From the NCBI GenBank assembly GCA_963821705.1, contig CAWGEV010000001.1, forward strand, positions 1 to 24,228: a DNA stretch of 24,228 nt, written 5' to 3'. Positions 1 through 8,551 of the stretch are shown piece after piece. This stretch comes from DASUPK01 sp963821705. Lineage in GTDB: Bacteria; Actinomycetota; Thermoleophilia; Solirubrobacterales; 70-9. Position 1 is the stretch's first letter. The number at the start of each line of letters is the position of its first letter. A model generated the notes under the pieces. It ran no database searches. It was given only the letters and a program-made list of their open reading frames with translations, and was not told the origin of the DNA. A program made the position numbers and the translations under genes.

Positions 1-1188
1 ACCACGCCCCCGTCGTGCAGCCGGCCGATCTCCGCGCCGCTGAGGCCGAGCACGTCGGCGAGCACCTCGTCGGTGTGCTCCCCGAGCGCCGGCGCCCGGC
101 GGACCGCCCCGCGCTCGAACGCGCCGAAACTCAGCGGCGAGCCGGGCATCAGGTAGGTGCCGATGCCGGGCTGCTCGACCTCCTGCGAACATCGGGTTGG
201 CCGTCGAGCAGCGCGGGTCCTGCGTCGACGAGCTGCAGGAACGTCTGGTAGGGGCCCCAGCAGACGCCGGTGCGCGTCGAAGACCTCGCGGATCTCCTCC
301 AGCGTGCGGCCGATCGTCCACGGCTTGAGCATCGATCCGATCATCTCACGCGCCTGCGAAGCGGTCGCCCTCGCGCTCGAGGTCGAGACCGAGCAGCCGC
401 TCGAGCGCCGCGAACGCCTCGCCCAGACCGGTCGCCTCGACGAGGCTCCTGCCACTGGCTTGAGGGTCAGTGCGACGATCATGACCCGCCGCCCGTCGCT
501 CGTCGCGAAGTCCCGGCCGAACGCGCCGTAGAGGTAGTTGCCGTCCTTCGGGCGCTCGGCCGGTTGATCTGCACCTCGGCGATCTTCCCGAGGTTGCCGA
601 CCATCGCGAACGCGACGTCGGACAGCGCGACCTGGACGAACTGGCCCGCGCCGGTGCGCGTGCGGTGGCGCTCGGCGGCGAGCATCCCGGTGGCGGCGAG
701 CGTGCCCGTGACCGCGTCCCACGCCGGCAGCAGGTGGTTGAAGGGCACGGACAGGTTGCGCGGGCCGGTGGCCCACGGGAATCCGGTCGCCGGGTTCACC
801 GTGTAGTCCACCGCCGAGGAGCCGTCGTGATTCCCGGTGATGTTGACCATCACCAGATCCGCGCGGCGCGGCGCAGAGCCTGTCGTAGTCGAGCCAGCCG
901 CGCGCCGGGAAGTTCGTCAGGAAGAGCCCGGCGTCGGGGCCGGGGGCGGTGACCAGCGCGGTCGACGAGCTCGCGGCCCGCGGGCGAGCCGGAGGTCGAC
1001 CTGGATCGAGCGCTTGCCCTTGTTCAGGCCCGCCCAGAAGAGGCTCGGCCGTCGTCGGTCACCGGCCAGCGGTCGCGGTCGAGGCCGCCGCCGATCGGGT
1101 CGAAGCGGATGACGTCGGCGCCGAGCTGCGCGAGCGTCATCCCGCCGAGCGGCGCGGCGACGAACGCCGAGCCCTCGATCACCCGCAT
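1..1188 (-). pseudogene. mct: 2-methylfumaryl-CoA isomerase (mesaconyl-CoA C1-C4 CoA transferase), frame-broken and cut by the left edge
   Basis: This is a family III (CaiB/BaiF) CoA-transferase. Mct moves CoA within mesaconyl-CoA from C1 to C4, in the second cycle of the 3-hydroxypropionate bicycle. Read across frames from ATG 1188 it opens MRVIEGSAFVAAPLGGMTLA and runs through GADVIRFDPIGGGL, WAGLNKGKRSIQVDL, TNFPARGWLDYD, VDYTVNPATGFPWATGPRN and ALSDVAFAMVGNLGKIAEVQ (the Asp is the expected family III nucleophile). It ends LGEHTDEVLADVLGLSGAEI a few residues before the window edge, so the length fits the roughly 400-residue family. I count eleven single-base indels (near 182, 219, 269, 353, 449, 458, 568, 870, 960, 990 and 1047), mostly an extra base in a C or G pair, with the flanking residues intact. 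The start lies 4 nt after the hydratase stop, so the two genes form an operon. The subfamily call rests on remembered Mct sequences. Confidence 0.8.
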
Positions 1189-1192
1189 GCCG

Positions 1193-2222
1193 TCAGAGTA
1201 CCCGTCTCGCGTGCCCCTCTCCAGGGTTCCAGGCCATCAGGCCGATGAAGCGCCAGTCCAGGACGCCCGGGCGGCTCGCCCTCTCGCCGCGGTCGGCGTG
1301 CACCCGAGCGCGAGGTCGACGAGGGCGCCGCCGCCCTCCAGCGGTCGCGTTCCCTCGACGCGATCTCGGTGCTCAGGATGTCGCCGTCGAACACCGGGCC
1401 GGTGTGGTCGCAGCCGTGCCAGGCCACGATCGTCACCAGGTCGGGCAGCGCGCGGGTGGTATGCGCGGCGGCGATCGCGATCGTGTGGCCGCCGTAGACC
1501 AGCCGGCGGCCGTGCGCGCTGCGCCCGCGTCGGTGTGCGCGTAGGCGACGTTCAGCGTGAGCCGCGCGAGCTCCGGTCGCCGCGTGACCGTCTCGCGGCC
1601 CTCGACCGCGAAGAGTGACCCGGCCGCGAGGTCCGCGGCGTGCCCGCCCGGGACGCGCTCGCGGAAGCGGTCCAGCCCCCAGCCGGCGGGCGCGGCGGCG
1701 ACCCGCGCCGGGTCGAGCTCTTCGGGATGTCGTCGAACGGGTCGGCGTGCCGGTCTCGGCCGTCGCGTCGCGCAGCGGGATCATCGGGCAGCGCCAGAAG
1801 TCGAGCACGTGCTCGCCGTGCTGGTTCTCGGTGCGGATCCGCATCGCGACGAGGCCCGTCGGCGGGCCGCCCTCCCGGGGCGGTTCTGCTTGAGCCCGAC
1901 GATCTCGGTGCGGGTGCGCAGCGTGTCACCGATAAGAACTGGCGCAGCAGCACGAGGCCGCGGTAGAAGAGGTTGCCGCGCACGCGCTGGGAGGGCCCGG
2001 TCGACTGGCCGATCGCGACGTCGCAGACGAGGTTGGGATGGGCGAGCGCCCGGTCCCGCGCCGTGACCGCGCGCACAGCTCGCGCGTCGAGCGCCAGGCG
2101 CAGACGGTCGCCGACGAGCGCCTGGTGCACGGCGGCATGCCCGTCGGTGATCGTCAGCGCGGGCGCGTCGTCGAACACCTGGCCGACTGCGAGGTCCTCG
2201 AAGGACCGTCGCTGACGACCGC
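1193..2222 (-). pseudogene. Mesaconyl-CoA hydratase-like MaoC (double hot-dog) protein, frame-broken
   Basis: This MaoC-like hydratase is expected to hydrate mesaconyl-CoA (C4 form to citramalyl-CoA, or the C1 form reversibly). The frame-corrected reading gives FEDLAVGQVFDDAPALTITD, HQALVGDRLRLALDA, NLVCDVAIGQSTGPSQRVRG, LIGDTLRTRTEIVGLKQNRP, EHVLDFWRCPMIPLRD, then in the C-terminal half LARLTLNVAYAHTDAG, LVYGGHTIAIAAAHTTRALP and LDWRFIGLMA before TGA 1195-1193. The length is about 340 residues, right for the two-hot-dog Mch/Meh group. Several indels break the frame (near 1505, 1725-1765, 1880 and 1935, plus more in the C-terminal part). The exact start cannot be fixed: an AGGAGG lies at 2235-2240, but no good start codon in the FEDL frame follows it, so another indel is likely there. 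It is the first gene of the minus-strand pair with mct. Whether it acts on C1- or C4-mesaconyl-CoA cannot be told from sequence alone. Confidence 0.72.
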
Positions 2223-2316
2223 CCTCGCTTCAATCCTCCTCCGACGGACCGCGCCTCCCGGTCCGAGGCTGGGTATGAGGCCGTGCGGCTGGCTGACGCC
2301 GCGATGGCCGCGAGGC
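2223..2316. promoter_or_regulatory. Divergent intergenic region between the hydratase and the CoA-ester lyase
   Basis: About 95 bases separate the heads of the minus-strand hydratase/mct pair and the plus-strand lyase, so promoters for both directions should lie here. An AGGAGG ribosome-binding sequence for the minus-strand gene sits at 2235-2240. I see no convincing -35/-10 pair or operator repeat. Confidence 0.4.
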
Positions 2317-3200
2317 ATGCGATCCCGACGCTCCTGCCTCTCGGTCCCCGGCTCTTCGGCGAAGATGCTCGCGAAGGCGCGGTCGCTGCCGGCCGACGAG
2401 GTCGTGCTCGATCTCGAGGACGCGGTCGCCGCCGACGCGAAGGAAGCGGTGCGATCTCGCCGCCGCGCTGCCATCGCCCGGACTGGGCCGGGCGGGCCGC
2501 GGCGGTCGCGTCAATGCAACGGGCACCGAGTGGTGCGAGCGCGACGTGATCGAGCTCGTCGAGGGCGGCGGCGACGCGCTCGGCAGCCTGGTGATCCCGA
2601 AGGGCGAGGCCGCTGCCGACGTGGAGGTCGTCGAGCGGCTGCTCGAGGGATCGGAGGGCGGGGCCGGCCTCGCCCGGCCCGGTCGGTCTGCAGGCGCTGA
2701 TCGAGACGGCGGCCGGGCTCGCCGGGTGGACGAGATCGCGCGCGCTAGCCCGCGGCTCGAGTCGCTGATCGTCGGCTACGCCGATCTCGGCGCCTCGCTC
2801 GGCCGTCAGCCGGAGGCCGGTATCCGGGCGACCGCTGGCACTGGGTGCGCGAGACCGTGCTCGTCGCCGCCCGCGCCGCCGGCCTGCAGGCGATCGACGG
2901 GCCATACCTGGACGTCTCGACGAGGATGGGCTTCGGGCCTCCGCCTCGAGCGCTCGCTCCCTCGGCTACGACGGCAAGTGGGCGATCCACCCGACACAGC
3001 TCGAGCCGCTGAACGAGATCTTCTCGCCGACGCCGGCGGAGTTGGAGCGCGCCCACGCCGTGCTGAAGGCACTGGAGGCCGCCGGGGATCGAGGCGCCGT
3101 GCAGCTAGATGGCGAGATGATCGATGAGGCCAGCCGGAAGCAGGCCGACCAACTGATCGCGCGGGGCAAGGCGGCGGGCATGGGCGCGACCGAGGCCTAA
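2317..3200 (+). pseudogene. HpcH/HpaI (CitE-like) CoA-ester lyase, probable citramalyl-CoA or malyl-CoA lyase, frame-broken
   Basis: This TIM-barrel CoA-ester lyase splits or forms malyl-type CoA esters. In this context it probably cleaves citramalyl-CoA to acetyl-CoA and pyruvate. Visible motifs are RRSCLSVPGSSAKMLAKARS, ADEVVLDLEDAVAADAKEAV, VNATGTEWCERDVIELVEGG, GSLVIPKGEAAADVEVVERL, LQALIETAAGLA (Glu is the family metal ligand), LIVGYADLGASLG (Asp metal ligand) and YDGKWAIHPTQLEPLNEIFS, ending at TAA 3198-3200. ATG 2317 leaves the short leader usual before RSCL. ATG 2275 is an in-frame alternative. The frame breaks near 2455-2510, 2684, 2723, 2815 and 2915, with an insertion and a deletion compensating at 2684/2723. 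Reassembled, it is about 295 residues, the family norm. It lies directly upstream of PPDK in the same direction. Substrate choice is inferred from its neighbours. Confidence 0.78.
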
Positions 3201-3280
3201 GGTCGCGGATCCCCGGGGTTGGCAAGGAGGCACCCGTCACCGGGGCGGCCTCAACCACCCAGGAGCCTACGCCGGCCGCC

Positions 3281-6073
3281 TTGGACGCGGCGGAACCACT
3301 ACTAGAATCGCCGCGGAGGTCCCAAACGAGCACGGCAGCCGCCATCAGGTACGTCTACGAGTTCGATCAGGGCTCGCGCGAGATGCGCGACTTGCTCGGC
3401 GGCAAGGGCGCCAACCTCGCCGAGATGACCCGTGTGCTCGGCCCCGACCGCGTCCCCGCCGGGTTCACGATCACCACCGAGGCCTGCGTCGCATACATGG
3501 GCTCTGGAGGGGAGATGCCGGAGGGGCTCGACGCTCAGATCGATGAGGCCCTGGCGCGGCTGGAGCTGAGGGCGGGCCGCGCGCTCGGGGACCCCGGCGA
3601 TCCCCTGCTGGTTTCGGTGCGCTCGGGCGCGAGGACCTCGATGCCGGGCATGCTCGACACGATCCTCAACCTCGGGCTGAATGACCGCTCCGTCGAGGGC
3701 CTCGCCGCCCGCACCGGGAACGAGCGCTTCGCTCGCGATTCGCACCGGCGCCTGGCACAGATGTTCGGAAACGTGGTCAGGGGCATCCCCGGGGAGCGCT
3801 TCGAGGACGCGATCGCCGAGGCCAAGAGCGAGGCCCGGGTGGAGTTGGACACCGACCTCGACGCCGGGCGGCTGCACGCGCTGAAGGATCGCTTCGAGCA
3901 GATCTATCGCGAGGAGACAGGCGAGGATTTCCCCGAGAATCCGCGGGCGCAGCTCTCCGACGCGATCCGCGCCGTGTTCGACTCGTGGCAGGGCAGGCGG
4001 GCGGTCGAGTACCGGCGGCTGAACGGGATCCCCGACAGTTGGGGGACCGCCGTCAACGTGCAGCAGATGGTGTTCGGGAACAAGGGCGCGGACTCGGGGT
4101 CGGGCGTCGCTTTCAGCCGCGACGAAATGACCGGTGGGCCCGAGCCATCCGGCGACTACCTCGCCAATGCGCAGGGGGAGGACGTGGTCTCCGGCGTGCG
4201 CAACACCCAGACCCTCGACGAGATGGCACGGCTGGTCCCTGGCGCCCACGATGAGCTGAGCGAGGCGCTGCGGACGCTGGAGTCGCATTACCGTGACATG
4301 CAGGACGTCGAGTTCACTGTCGAGGAGGGCCGCCTCTACCTGCTGCAGACCCGCAACGCGAAGCGGCCCGCCCAGGCGGCGGTTCGCTTCGCGGTGGATG
4401 CAGTCGCCGAGGGTCTGCTCGACAGGGCAGGTGCGCTCGGGACGATCGACGCCGGCAGGCTCGACGCGCTCCTGCATCCCACCTTCGACCCCGAGAGGGA
4501 GTACGAGGTCCTGGCCCGGGGCGTGGCTGCCTCGCCGGGCGCAGCGCGCGGCGCGATCGTGTTCACCGCCGCAGAGGCCGTCGAGCGGGGCGGCTCGGGC
4601 GAGGACGTGATCCTGGTGCGCCCCTTCACCGAGGCCGAGGACGTCGCAGGGTTCGCCGCCGCCCGGGGGATCCTCACCTCCGAAGGCGGCAAAGCCTCGC
4701 ACGCCGCGCTCGTGGCCCGCGGCATGGGGAGGCCGTGCGTGTGCGGCGCATCCGAGCTCAACATCGACATCGGCCAGGGCCTGGTGCACGTCAACGGCCA
4801 TGAGCTTCGCGGCGGCCAGATGATCGCCATCAACGGCTCCACCGGGGCGATCACCCTCGACGACGTGCCGCTGATCACCCCGGAGATCTCCGAGGAGTTC
4901 CGCACGGTGCTCGGCTGGGCGGACGAGCTGCGCCGGCTGCAGGTAAGGGCCAACGCGGACACGCCGGAGGACGCGGCACGGGCCCGGAGTTTTGGCGCCG
5001 AGGGGATCGGCCTCTGCCGCACCGAGCATATGTTCTTCGGTGGTGATCGAGACCGGCTGGTGAAGGAGATGTTCGTTGCGGCCGAGGAGTGGCGGCGCGC
5101 GCTGATCGCCTCGTCCGAAACCGACGAGGAGACCTCGCGCGAAGCGGCGAGGCTGGCCGAGGAGACGGAGGGCCACTTCCGGGAGACGCTCGAGCAGCTC
5201 CGTGCCCTACAGCAATCGGATTTCGAGGGGATCTTCCGGGCGATGCAGGGAATGCCGGTGACGATCAGACTGCTCGACCCGCCACTGCACGAGTTCCTCC
5301 CCGCGGAGCACTTCGAAGCCGAGCTGGCAGCGATCCGGCGGAAGGGCGCCGACCGCAACCAGATCGAGCGGGTCCAGCGCACCGTGGCACTGGTCCGCGA
5401 GCTGCACGAGGAGAACCCGATGCTCGGCACGCGGGGGGTGCGGCTGGCGATCCTCTACCCGCCGCTCTACGAGATGCAGGTCAAGGCGATTATCGAGGCT
5501 GCTGCTGCGGCGACGGCTGAGGGCGAGGGGGCTCGCGTCGAGATCATGCTGCCGCTGATCGCCTACGAGACCGAGCTCGAGCAGGTCCGCGAACTGGTGG
5601 TCAGGACGGCCGAGAACACCATGCGCGAGCTCGGTGCCGATGTGACCTACCACGTGGGCACGATGCTCGAGTTGCCCAGGGCCTGCCTGGTGGCGGGGCG
5701 GATCGCGCGCCACGCCGACTTCTTCAGCTTCGGCACCAACGACCTGACCCAGACGGCGATCGGCCTCTCGCGCGACGACGTCGAGGGCCGCTTCCTCGGC
5801 CCCTACATCGACCGCGGCATCCTCGACCGCAGCCCGTTCGAGACGCTCGACGAGCCGGGTGTCGGGGAGCTGGTCAGGATCGGCGTGGAGCGCGGCAGGG
5901 CGGCCAACCCGGAGCTGACGATGGGCATCTGCGGCGAGCACGGCGGCGACCCGGAGAGCATCCGATTCTTCCATCGGGCCGGGTTGGACTATGTGAGCTG
6001 CTCGCCCTACCGGGTACCGATCGCGCGAGTAGCAGCCGCCCAGGCTGCGGCGGCCGAAGACATCGAAGGCTGA
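3281..6073 (+). CDS. ppdK: Pyruvate, phosphate dikinase
   Basis: A cytoplasmic enzyme that reversibly converts pyruvate, ATP and phosphate to PEP, AMP and pyrophosphate. The N-terminal nucleotide-binding part begins YVYEFDQGSREMRDLLGGKG and contains SVRSGARTSMPGMLDTILNL. The central swivelling domain carries the phosphorylated histidine, His474, in GGKASHAALVARGMG. The C-terminal TIM barrel has GIGLCRTEHMFF, GTMLELPRACLVAGRI, FFSFGTNDLTQTAIGLSRDD and catalytic Cys884 in GICGEHGGDP. At 930 residues it is a little longer than the usual 870-900. The only in-frame start is TTG 3281, which adds about 22 residues lacking family similarity before the normal N terminus near 3347. The upstream GGAG at 3262 is far from that TTG. 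The frame is intact throughout, unlike the genes to its left. It probably follows the CoA-ester lyase in one transcript and would consume the pyruvate that pathway makes. Confidence 0.96.
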   Translation: MDAAEPLLESPRRSQTSTAAAIRYVYEFDQGSREMRDLLGGKGANLAEMTRVLGPDRVPAGFTITTEACVAYMGSGGEMPEGLDAQIDEALARLELRAGRALGDPGDPLLVSVRSGARTSMPGMLDTILNLGLNDRSVEGLAARTGNERFARDSHRRLAQMFGNVVRGIPGERFEDAIAEAKSEARVELDTDLDAGRLHALKDRFEQIYREETGEDFPENPRAQLSDAIRAVFDSWQGRRAVEYRRLNGIPDSWGTAVNVQQMVFGNKGADSGSGVAFSRDEMTGGPEPSGDYLANAQGEDVVSGVRNTQTLDEMARLVPGAHDELSEALRTLESHYRDMQDVEFTVEEGRLYLLQTRNAKRPAQAAVRFAVDAVAEGLLDRAGALGTIDAGRLDALLHPTFDPEREYEVLARGVAASPGAARGAIVFTAAEAVERGGSGEDVILVRPFTEAEDVAGFAAARGILTSEGGKASHAALVARGMGRPCVCGASELNIDIGQGLVHVNGHELRGGQMIAINGSTGAITLDDVPLITPEISEEFRTVLGWADELRRLQVRANADTPEDAARARSFGAEGIGLCRTEHMFFGGDRDRLVKEMFVAAEEWRRALIASSETDEETSREAARLAEETEGHFRETLEQLRALQQSDFEGIFRAMQGMPVTIRLLDPPLHEFLPAEHFEAELAAIRRKGADRNQIERVQRTVALVRELHEENPMLGTRGVRLAILYPPLYEMQVKAIIEAAAAATAEGEGARVEIMLPLIAYETELEQVRELVVRTAENTMRELGADVTYHVGTMLELPRACLVAGRIARHADFFSFGTNDLTQTAIGLSRDDVEGRFLGPYIDRGILDRSPFETLDEPGVGELVRIGVERGRAANPELTMGICGEHGGDPESIRFFHRAGLDYVSCSPYRVPIARVAAAQAAAAEDIEG

Positions 6074-6092
6074 TCAACAGCACCACAGGCAT

Positions 6093-6112
6093 CAGGAGCG
6101 GGTCCGCTCCTG
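6093..6112 (+). terminator. Hairpin downstream of ppdK
   Basis: CAGGAGCGG, a 2-nt centre and CCGCTCCTG form a perfect 9-bp inverted repeat starting 20 bases after the ppdK stop. There is no T-run, so it is a weak intrinsic terminator or an mRNA-end hairpin. The position supports ending the PPDK transcript here. Confidence 0.5.
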
Positions 6113-6167
6113 GGAGGTGGAGTGCCGGACGGTGATGCCCAGGGCGGCCCCACCGAGCATGGCGAGC

Positions 6168-6195
6168 GAGCCCGACAGGATTCGAACCTGTGACC
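6168..6195 (-). repeat. tRNA 3'-end-like segment (T arm plus acceptor strand), left copy
   Basis: On the minus strand this reads GGTCACAGG-TTCGAAT-CCTGT followed by CGGGCTC: a perfect 5-bp T stem, a canonical T loop and a tRNA-like 3' acceptor strand. Positions 6170-6195 are identical over 26 bases, and in the same orientation, to 8555-8580. I could not find a matching 5' acceptor strand (GAGCCCG), a D arm or a clean anticodon arm upstream (toward 6290), so I do not call a complete tRNA. It is either a tRNA 3' remnant left by integration or a tRNA damaged by indels. Confidence 0.55.
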
Positions 6196-6395
6196 GGTCC
6201 GCGCGCAGGGGAGGCGCGGTCCAGCGAAACAGCCCGGCTACCCGTTGTCGTCCAAAGCGGTAGCGCTGAAAGCGCGGCGATTGGCGCTTTATGCACCGTA
6301 TAGCGGGCAAAAGGCGCCAACTCCCCAGAAAGGGGCAGTTGACCGAATACCCGGTTTGCATGGAATGCGGCGGCTTGATCATCGGGTCAGCGGAT

Positions 6396-6431
6396 AACCA
6401 ACCGGCCCGCCACCCGACAGGCCGGTTGGTT
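6396..6431 (-). terminator. Strong hairpin terminator of the secreted repeat-protein gene
   Basis: A perfect 12-bp inverted repeat, AACCAACCGGCC and GGCCGGTTGGTT, with a 12-nt loop begins 8 bases after the minus-strand stop codon at 6440. On the minus strand the distal arm ends GGTTGGTTAT, a weak U-rich tail. This is the best intrinsic-terminator candidate in the window. Confidence 0.7.
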
Positions 6432-6439
6432 TCCCGAGA

Positions 6440-6940
6440 TCAGCGGAGGGCCACGTACCTGATGTTCTGCTCGCCCACGTTGACCGTGACCGGCCCGGCG
6501 GAGTGATTGCAATACATGAGGACCAGCTGGTTCGCCGCGGGGACGGTGTCGCTCGGCTCATCCACCGAGAGGAATGAGTTCGAGAGCGTGCCCGGGGTGA
6601 TCAGAACCAGATCTCCAGGTTCAACGCCGGGCGCGCTGAGAAAGATCTGATTGCAGAACGTCGAGCCGATCGTGGCGCCGTTGGTGACAGTCGCGACCCC
6701 GGAGGCCGCGAACTTCGCCTTGGTTACGCTGGCACCCGCGAGCTTGCCCGCTGTGACCGCGCCGTCGCCGAGCTTGCCGTTGGTGACAGCGCCGTCCTTC
6801 AGTTGCTTGGTACCGACGCTGTTCGGCTTCAGCTTCAGCTTGCTGCCTGCGTATGCAGCTCCTCCGAGAGCGAGGAAGAGCGCCAAGCACGCGATTACGG
6901 TGCTGGCCCGTGGCAATGGAACGTTTCTGGGACCCAACAT
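6440..6940 (-). CDS. Small secreted protein with decapeptide repeats
   Basis: I do not know a function for this 166-residue protein. Start ATG 6940 is supported by a GGAGGGGA ribosome-binding site (6953-6946) 5 bases upstream; an upstream in-frame extension lacks one. Residues 11-31 form a signal peptide (core VIACLALFLALGG, likely cleavage after AYA). Residues 40-79 hold four 10-residue repeats, NSVGTKQLKD / GAVTNGKLGD / GAVTAGKLAG / ASVTKAKFAA, a pattern that could stack as a small beta-solenoid. The rest (to YVALR) is a compact domain with two cysteines (in TFCNQIF and LMYCNHS) that could form a disulfide. Proteins with this leader and 'VGTKQLKDGAVT' repeats are, from memory, frequent in Solirubrobacterales. 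It is transcribed away from the DUF2252 gene and ends at a strong hairpin. It is probably extracellular or wall-associated. Confidence 0.8.
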   Translation of the reverse strand: MLGPRNVPLPRASTVIACLALFLALGGAAYAGSKLKLKPNSVGTKQLKDGAVTNGKLGDGAVTAGKLAGASVTKAKFAASGVATVTNGATIGSTFCNQIFLSAPGVEPGDLVLITPGTLSNSFLSVDEPSDTVPAANQLVLMYCNHSAGPVTVNVGEQNIRYVALR

Positions 6941-7118
6941 GAGACTCCCCTCCATTCGGACTTCCGTCCCCAGCTCCCACACCAGTCGCTGGCCGGCGCC
7001 TTTTTCCACCCTATCCGGCCCACGGGCCAAGGGTCGCGCTTAGCCCACCGGAGACGCGCGGAGCGGCGGCGAGCTCGGCCCTGGGTCCTCCGCCGAGTAG
7101 CCTGAGACCGGGAACCAG
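6941..7118. promoter_or_regulatory. Divergent intergenic region between the secreted repeat protein and the DUF2252 gene
   Basis: About 178 bases between two divergent starts must hold both promoters. The ribosome-binding site of the minus-strand gene is at 6946-6953. No clear operator or promoter hexamer pair stands out. Confidence 0.35.
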
Positions 7119-8508
7119 GTGATGGAGCGGCCGTCGGCTAATGAACGAGTGGCTCGCGGCAAGGCAGCTCGCGCCAAAGCACGCCGCTCCAGTCACGCCG
7201 TCTGGGAGCCGCCCTCCGACAGAACGAGCCCCGTCGACTTGCTGGAGCGGCAGGCGAAGGCCCGCATTCCCGAGCTCGTGCCGATCCGCCACGGGCGCAT
7301 GCTGGCTTCGCCCTTCAGCTACTACAGGGGAGCGGCCCTGCCGATGGCCTCGGATCTCGCCACCACGCCGAACTCGGGCCTTCAGGCGCAGATCTGTGGG
7401 GACGCCCACCTATGCAACTTCGGAGTCTTCGGCTCGCCTGAGCGCCACCTCTTCTTCGACGTCAACGACTTCGATGAGACCGCGCAGGGCCCATGGGAGT
7501 GGGACGTGAAGCGCTTGGCGGCGAGTCTGGAGATCGCGGGCCGCGACAACGGGTTCCCGGAGCAGGCGCGAAAGAGCGTCGTGCGTCGGGCGGTGCGCTC
7601 CTATCGAGAGGCGATGCGCGAGTTCGCGCAAGTGTCAATGCTCCAGGTCTGGTACGCCCACCTCGACATGGACGAGATGCTGCCGCGATTTCACTCGAGC
7701 CTTGATCGCAGGCAGACGCCCGCCGTTTGGAAGGCGATCACCAAGGCCCGTGCCCACGACAGCGTCCAGGCCTTCTCGAAACTCGCCGAGGTCGTGGACG
7801 GGCGAGTGCAGGATCCTCCATCAACCGCCGCTGATCACGCCCGTCGAAGAGCTCCTGGGCGGGATCGAGCCCGAGGCGGTGCTGGAGGCGATGGACGGAT
7901 TCATCCGCTCCTATCGAGACACGCTGCAGGACGATCGCCGGAGCCTGCTCGAGCAGTACCGGTTCGTCCACCTCGCTCGCAAGGTGGTGGGCGTGGGAAG
8001 CGTGGGGACCCAGGCCTGGATCCTGCTGCTCCTCGACGATTCGGATACTCCGTTGTTCTTGCAGATCAAGGAAGCCGAGGCCTCCGTGATCGAGGAGTTC
8101 ACCTCACCGAGCGAGTTCTCCAATCACGGCGAGCGGGTTGTGGCCGGGCAGCGGCTGATGCAGGCGGCCAGCGACATCTTCCTCGGCTGGGAGCGATTCG
8201 CCTGGCTGGGCGACGAGCGTGACTACTACGTCAGGCAGCTTCGTGACTGGAAGGGATCCGCCGACATCGAGGGGATGACTGGCGCCGGCCTGGAGCTCTG
8301 GGGGCGGATGTGCGGCTGGACGCTTGCCCGCGCCCACGCACGTTCGGGCGACAGGGTCGCAATCGCCGCCTACCTGGGGAAGTCGGATGACTTCGACCGA
8401 GCGATCTGGAAGTTCTCGGTCGCCTACGCCGACCAGAACGAACGCGACTACGAGGTCTTGAAGCGCGCCGTTGCGAGCGGGCGGCTCGCCGCGGAAACGG
8501 GCGCCTGA
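7119..8508 (+). pseudogene. DUF2252 family protein, single +1 frameshift
   Basis: DUF2252 proteins have no settled function, but their motifs resemble aminoglycoside-phosphotransferase/kinase-like folds. Here GDAHLCNFGVF (near residue 94) recalls the catalytic HGDxHxxN loop, and DVNDFDETAQGPWEWDVKRL recalls the following metal-binding Asp segment. The first frame runs from GTG 7119 (or ATG 7122) to EVVDG. An extra G in the run at 7800-7802 shifts the frame, and the second frame continues GECRILHQPPLITPVEELLG, then QIKEAEASVIEEF and WTLARAHARSGDRVAIAAYL, to TGA 8506-8508. Removing that base gives about 462 residues, the usual family length, so the break is probably a sequencing error or very recent. 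The gene stands alone between the two tRNA-like repeats. Phosphotransferase activity is inference. Confidence 0.85.
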
Positions 8509-8551
8509 CAGAGCAGCCTCTCAGGGCTGACTTGAGGAGGGGCAGCAGCAG

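Noticed and set aside
3302..5430. Long open frames antisense to ppdK (624 and 364 codons)
   Set aside because: They mirror the third-position G+C bias of ppdK and show no domain or membrane signal; the sense strand encodes a complete, motif-perfect PPDK.
6168..6290. A complete tRNA on the minus strand
   Set aside because: T arm and 3' acceptor are good, but no matching 5' acceptor strand, D arm or sensible anticodon loop could be folded even when allowing one shift.
6092..6382. Short protein reading RSQVRILSGSLA on the minus strand
   Set aside because: This is the familiar false translation of a tRNA T arm; the DNA is better explained as a tRNA 3' segment.
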